Position numbers and translations under genes: made by a program. The notes below the pieces were generated by a model. That model worked only from the letters and a program-made list of their open reading frames with translations, was not told where the DNA came from and did no database searches. From Pseudomonas shirazensis (GTDB lineage Bacteria > Pseudomonadota > Gammaproteobacteria > Pseudomonadales > Pseudomonadaceae), in assembly GCF_014268785.2 (NCBI RefSeq), contig NZ_JABWRD020000004.1:62001-126000 (forward strand): DNA of 64,000 nucleotides. The letters run 5' to 3'. Positions 61,752-64,000 of the stretch are shown here, piece after piece. The number at the start of each line of letters is the position of its first letter. Within the stretch, counting starts at the first letter, position 1.

Positions 61752-62027
61752 ATGGCGCATACGCAAGCGGGAAAGGACGAGTTGCTTAAGCGTGTGAAAC
61801 GCATTGCTGGCCAAGTCCAGGCAATCGAACGTGCCTTGGAGGGCGAAGCCGATTGTGCAAAGACTTTGCACTTGGTGGCTGCGACCCGTGGGGCAATCAA
61901 TGGGCTGCTCGACGAGATCATTGAAGACCATGCTCGCGAGCACGTTGCCAAACCGGGTCTGACCGATCATGAACGGGCGCAGGGGGTAGAAGAACTCCTG
62001 GAAGCTATTCGCCGATACTCCAAGTGA
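61752..62027 (+). CDS. dmeR: Ni/Co-sensing repressor DmeR (CsoR/RcnR family)
   Basis: A 91-residue all-helical CsoR/RcnR-type repressor that binds a G-tract operator and lets go when it binds metal. The metal set is His3, Cys35, His60 and His64, exactly the arrangement used by RcnR for nickel and cobalt, and unlike the Pro2-Cys35-His60 formaldehyde sensor FrmR or the copper sensor CsoR. Typical segments are KRVKRIAGQVQAIERALEGEADC and AATRGAINGLLDEI. It is eight bases upstream of the efflux gene, so the pair is one operon. The start is ATG 61752. Confidence 0.93.
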   Translation: MAHTQAGKDELLKRVKRIAGQVQAIERALEGEADCAKTLHLVAATRGAINGLLDEIIEDHAREHVAKPGLTDHERAQGVEELLEAIRRYSK

Positions 62028-62034
62028 GAGAGAA

Positions 62035-62952
62035 ATGAGCACTACGGATTACATTCACAGCCACAGCTTCCTGGGTGCAGGGCACGATGACAATGCCAAG
62101 CGAACCTTGTGGGTTGTGGCCCTGACCATCGTGATGATGGTGGGTGAGATTTCTGCCGGATACATCACTGGATCAATGGCCCTGCTGGCCGATGGTTTCC
62201 ACATGGCAACTCATGCAGGCGCATTGGGAATTGCAGCGGCAGCGTATGCTTTTGCCCGCAAGCATGCGGAAAACTCCGCTTACAGCTTCGGAACGGGCAA
62301 GGTGGGCGATCTAGGTGGCTTTGCTTCTGCGTTGATCCTCGGCCTGATCTCGTTGGGCATTGGTGTCGAATCGGTGATCCGCTTTTTCGAACCGACGCAG
62401 GTGCAGTTCGGAATGGCGATACTGATCGCGGTGATTGGTCTGATCGTTAACATCGTCAGTGCGCTGCTTCTCGCGGGCGGCGGACATGCTCACGGACACG
62501 GTCACTCTCACGATCACCACGGGCACTCGCACGGCGAGGACAACAACCTGCGCTCTGCCTATGTGCATGTGCTCGCAGACGCGGTGACATCCGTCTTGGC
62601 CATTGTGGCGTTGTTGGCGGGCAAGTATCTCGGATGGGTATGGCTCGATCCGGTGATGGGTATCGTTGGTGCCGTCGTCATTGCGCGTTGGGCGTGGTCG
62701 CTGATGCGTGATACTGCATCGGTACTGCTGGACAAGACCGATAAACATGTCGCCGAGGAAATACGCGAATTGCTGGATCAGTCCGGCAAGCTTCAGATCA
62801 CAGACCTGCACGTATGGCGAGTCGGGCCGGAAGCGCGAGCGGCCATCGTGAGTGTCCATGGATCATCGGAGCTTTCCGCTGATGACGTGCGGGCCGCACT
62901 GAAGCCAGTACACGAGGTTACTCACCTCACCGTTGAGTACCGGGCAGCGTAA
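62035..62952 (+). CDS. dmeF: CDF cation efflux transporter DmeF
   Basis: A 305-residue cation diffusion facilitator that removes Co(II) and Ni(II). Six helices are predicted. TM2 has LADGFHMATHAG, the DmeF form in which the usual second Asp is His, and TM5 has HVLADAVTSV with the HxxxD pair. Between TM4 and TM5 is a long His-rich loop, GGHAHGHGHSHDHHGHSHG (residues about 150-168), for metal capture. The C-terminal cytoplasmic domain ends VTHLTVEYRAA. Placed directly after the dmeR gene and under its operator. Confidence 0.94.
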   Translation: MSTTDYIHSHSFLGAGHDDNAKRTLWVVALTIVMMVGEISAGYITGSMALLADGFHMATHAGALGIAAAAYAFARKHAENSAYSFGTGKVGDLGGFASALILGLISLGIGVESVIRFFEPTQVQFGMAILIAVIGLIVNIVSALLLAGGGHAHGHGHSHDHHGHSHGEDNNLRSAYVHVLADAVTSVLAIVALLAGKYLGWVWLDPVMGIVGAVVIARWAWSLMRDTASVLLDKTDKHVAEEIRELLDQSGKLQITDLHVWRVGPEARAAIVSVHGSSELSADDVRAALKPVHEVTHLTVEYRAA

Positions 62953-63360
62953 ATTCTCGCCGCTATCGATCAGGAGTCCTGAGACGATTCCTCTTCTCCA
63001 TGAATTTGGTACCCATGTGGCAAAAGACATTGAAAACCCCTGCGTGTCGCTGTGCCAATTGAGCAGCGAGATGTGCGTAAGTTGGTAAGCGTCTGGCGAA
63101 GTCACCTTGCCCTATCAATGGATGCCGTGCTGACCTATGCAAGAGTTTTCCCCGTAAGCTTACGGTGTGGGGATCGCTAAAGACCATATATCATGCCAAA
63201 CGACAGTACGGGTACGATAAAGTCACCTACCCCATCCCAGCGATACCTGCCAGAGCTATGCAAGCTGACTCCAGCAGACGCTTACTCACGAGCGGTCAGG
63301 TTCAAATATCGTTAGACACGGCCGTGTAACATCGCAAGTTCGGCAGAACAGGGAGTTGAT
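62953..63360. other. 408-base gap with palindrome
   Basis: No gene can be supported here; short open frames exist but none with a ribosome site and a recognisable product. It holds a perfect 14-base palindrome CCGTAAGCTTACGG at 63152-63165, flanked by CC and GTGTGGGG, which could be an operator or hairpin. A promoter for the next gene should lie between about 63250 and 63350, but I could not fix it. GGGAG lies before ATG 63361. Confidence 0.4.
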
Positions 63361-64000
63361 ATGGAAAACCCAGACAAACGAATCGTTATTGTCGGTGCAG
63401 GAATCGTAGGCGCGTCTCTGGCTTACCACTTGGCAGGTAAAAACGCCAAAGTCACTTTGGTCGAGGCTGAAGATATAGCCTCTGGCGTGACTGGAAGCTC
63501 ATTTGCATGGATCAACTCTTCACACCCCGAACCAGACCCCATTGCGCAACTGCGCGGTGCTGCAATCGGAGAATACCGCCGGCTCGAGGCGCAACTGCCT
63601 GATCTTAAGATTCGCTGGACGGGAGCCTTATCCTATAGCGCCAGGTCAAATGAAGTGCCGGCTTCAGGTCACCTGGCGTCGGCACATCTCGTGTCCAGAT
63701 CGCAGATTCTAGACCTTGAGCCAAATCTCAAAAGTCCCCCTCAGTATGCCTTTTATGCGGCAGCAGAAGGGGCGCTGGACGCAGTGGCAGCAACCTTTGC
63801 GTTGGTCGCAGGTGCCCAGGAAAATGGGGCGGAAATTCTCACCCACGCGCGCGTGCTCGGCTTTACAACCCAGGGCAAAAAGGTGACGGGGGTTGAAACC
63901 TCGATGGGCATCATTAATGCCGATATCGTCGTACTGGCGGCGGGTACAGGCATCACGAAGCTGACAAATATGCTTGGAGTATCCCTTCCTATAGAGGCTT
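63361..64000 (+). CDS. FAD-dependent oxidoreductase (partial, runs off the end)
   Basis: The first 213 codons of an FAD-dependent DAO-type oxidoreductase; the window ends before its stop. The dinucleotide-binding motif is RIVIVGAGIVGASLAYHLAG near residue 7, followed by VTLVEAEDIASGVTGSSFAW, the second part of the Rossmann entry with the SGVTGSSF loop typical of the family. VLAAGTGITKL near residue 194 is the third FAD segment. It probably oxidises an amine or amino acid; no substrate can be assigned. GGGAG lies eight bases before the ATG. Base composition is less GC-rich than in the core genes. Confidence 0.85.
   Translation, partial: MENPDKRIVIVGAGIVGASLAYHLAGKNAKVTLVEAEDIASGVTGSSFAWINSSHPEPDPIAQLRGAAIGEYRRLEAQLPDLKIRWTGALSYSARSNEVPASGHLASAHLVSRSQILDLEPNLKSPPQYAFYAAAEGALDAVAATFALVAGAQENGAEILTHARVLGFTTQGKKVTGVETSMGIINADIVVLAAGTGITKLTNMLGVSLPIEA

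Noticed and set aside
62963-63187. A 74-codon minus-strand frame after dmeF, considered as a transposase fragment
   Set aside because: Pieces such as LAAQLAQRHAGVF looked faintly transposase-like, but no family motif could be confirmed, so it is not reported as a pseudogene.

Overview
The window is a piece of a GC-rich gammaproteobacterial chromosome, almost certainly a Pseudomonas of the putida/fluorescens type. The evidence is the pair of fadD genes next to a PhaJ4-like hydratase and an ECF42 sigma factor, the neighbouring puuA/puuB-like genes, an LpxO lipid A hydroxylase, DUF2790, DUF6279, CvfB and AceK genes, and two Pseudomonas-type REP hairpin pairs. No rRNA, tRNA or CRISPR array was seen. 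Coding density is high, with many 4-bp or shorter gene overlaps.

Layout. 0-7 kb: nitroreductase, YcgN-type cysteine-cluster protein, an exported gluzincin-like protein that has lost its zinc histidines, a REP pair, a SPOUT methyltransferase, YajD, a cyclic-nucleotide-binding protein and oligopeptidase B. 7-11.3 kb: an operon-like run of a membrane protein, YafJ amidotransferase, DUF2937 and the 5-oxoprolinase genes pxpABC. 11.3-24.7 kb: VWA/MoxR pair, DUF748, cysK, lpxO, DUF4265/EamA pair, aceK, a lipoprotein, cvfB, CsbD, YihY and a peptide deformylase that overlaps a GNAT gene tail to tail. 25-32 kb: a MocR regulator divergent from a threonine dehydratase, a LysE exporter, AraC, then a four-gene ECF42 sigma module with a recognisable promoter. 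31.9-48.5 kb: fatty-acid and polyamine genes (phaJ4-like, lipase, fadD2, fadD1, puuB, puuA), a 54-codon gene, hrpA, an acyl-CoA-type KASIII, a REP pair, a porin and a GNAT. 48.5-58.3 kb: ABC exporter, ppiA, hydrolase, LysR, azoR, EamA transporter, then an SDR/MDR pair divergent from a TetR gene with a large operator palindrome, and an orphan ModA-like binding protein.

58.3-64 kb looks more accessory. An approximately 120-bp element with a minus-strand terminator occurs twice, once on each side of an MFS carboxylate symporter, and may be a duplicated small RNA. A GFA protein and a CigR-like protein follow. Then come an integrase N-terminal remnant and a nickel/cobalt resistance operon, dmeR-dmeF, whose sensor has the His3/Cys35/His60/His64 metal set. 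The window ends inside an FAD oxidoreductase.

Most of the window is core metabolism with local regulator-target pairs (MocR/dehydratase, TetR/SDR-MDR, DmeR/DmeF, ECF42 module). The features best worth follow-up are the repeated RNA-like element, the ECF42 module promoter, the TetR palindrome, the 54-codon gene before puuA, and the integrase remnant beside the metal-efflux operon.
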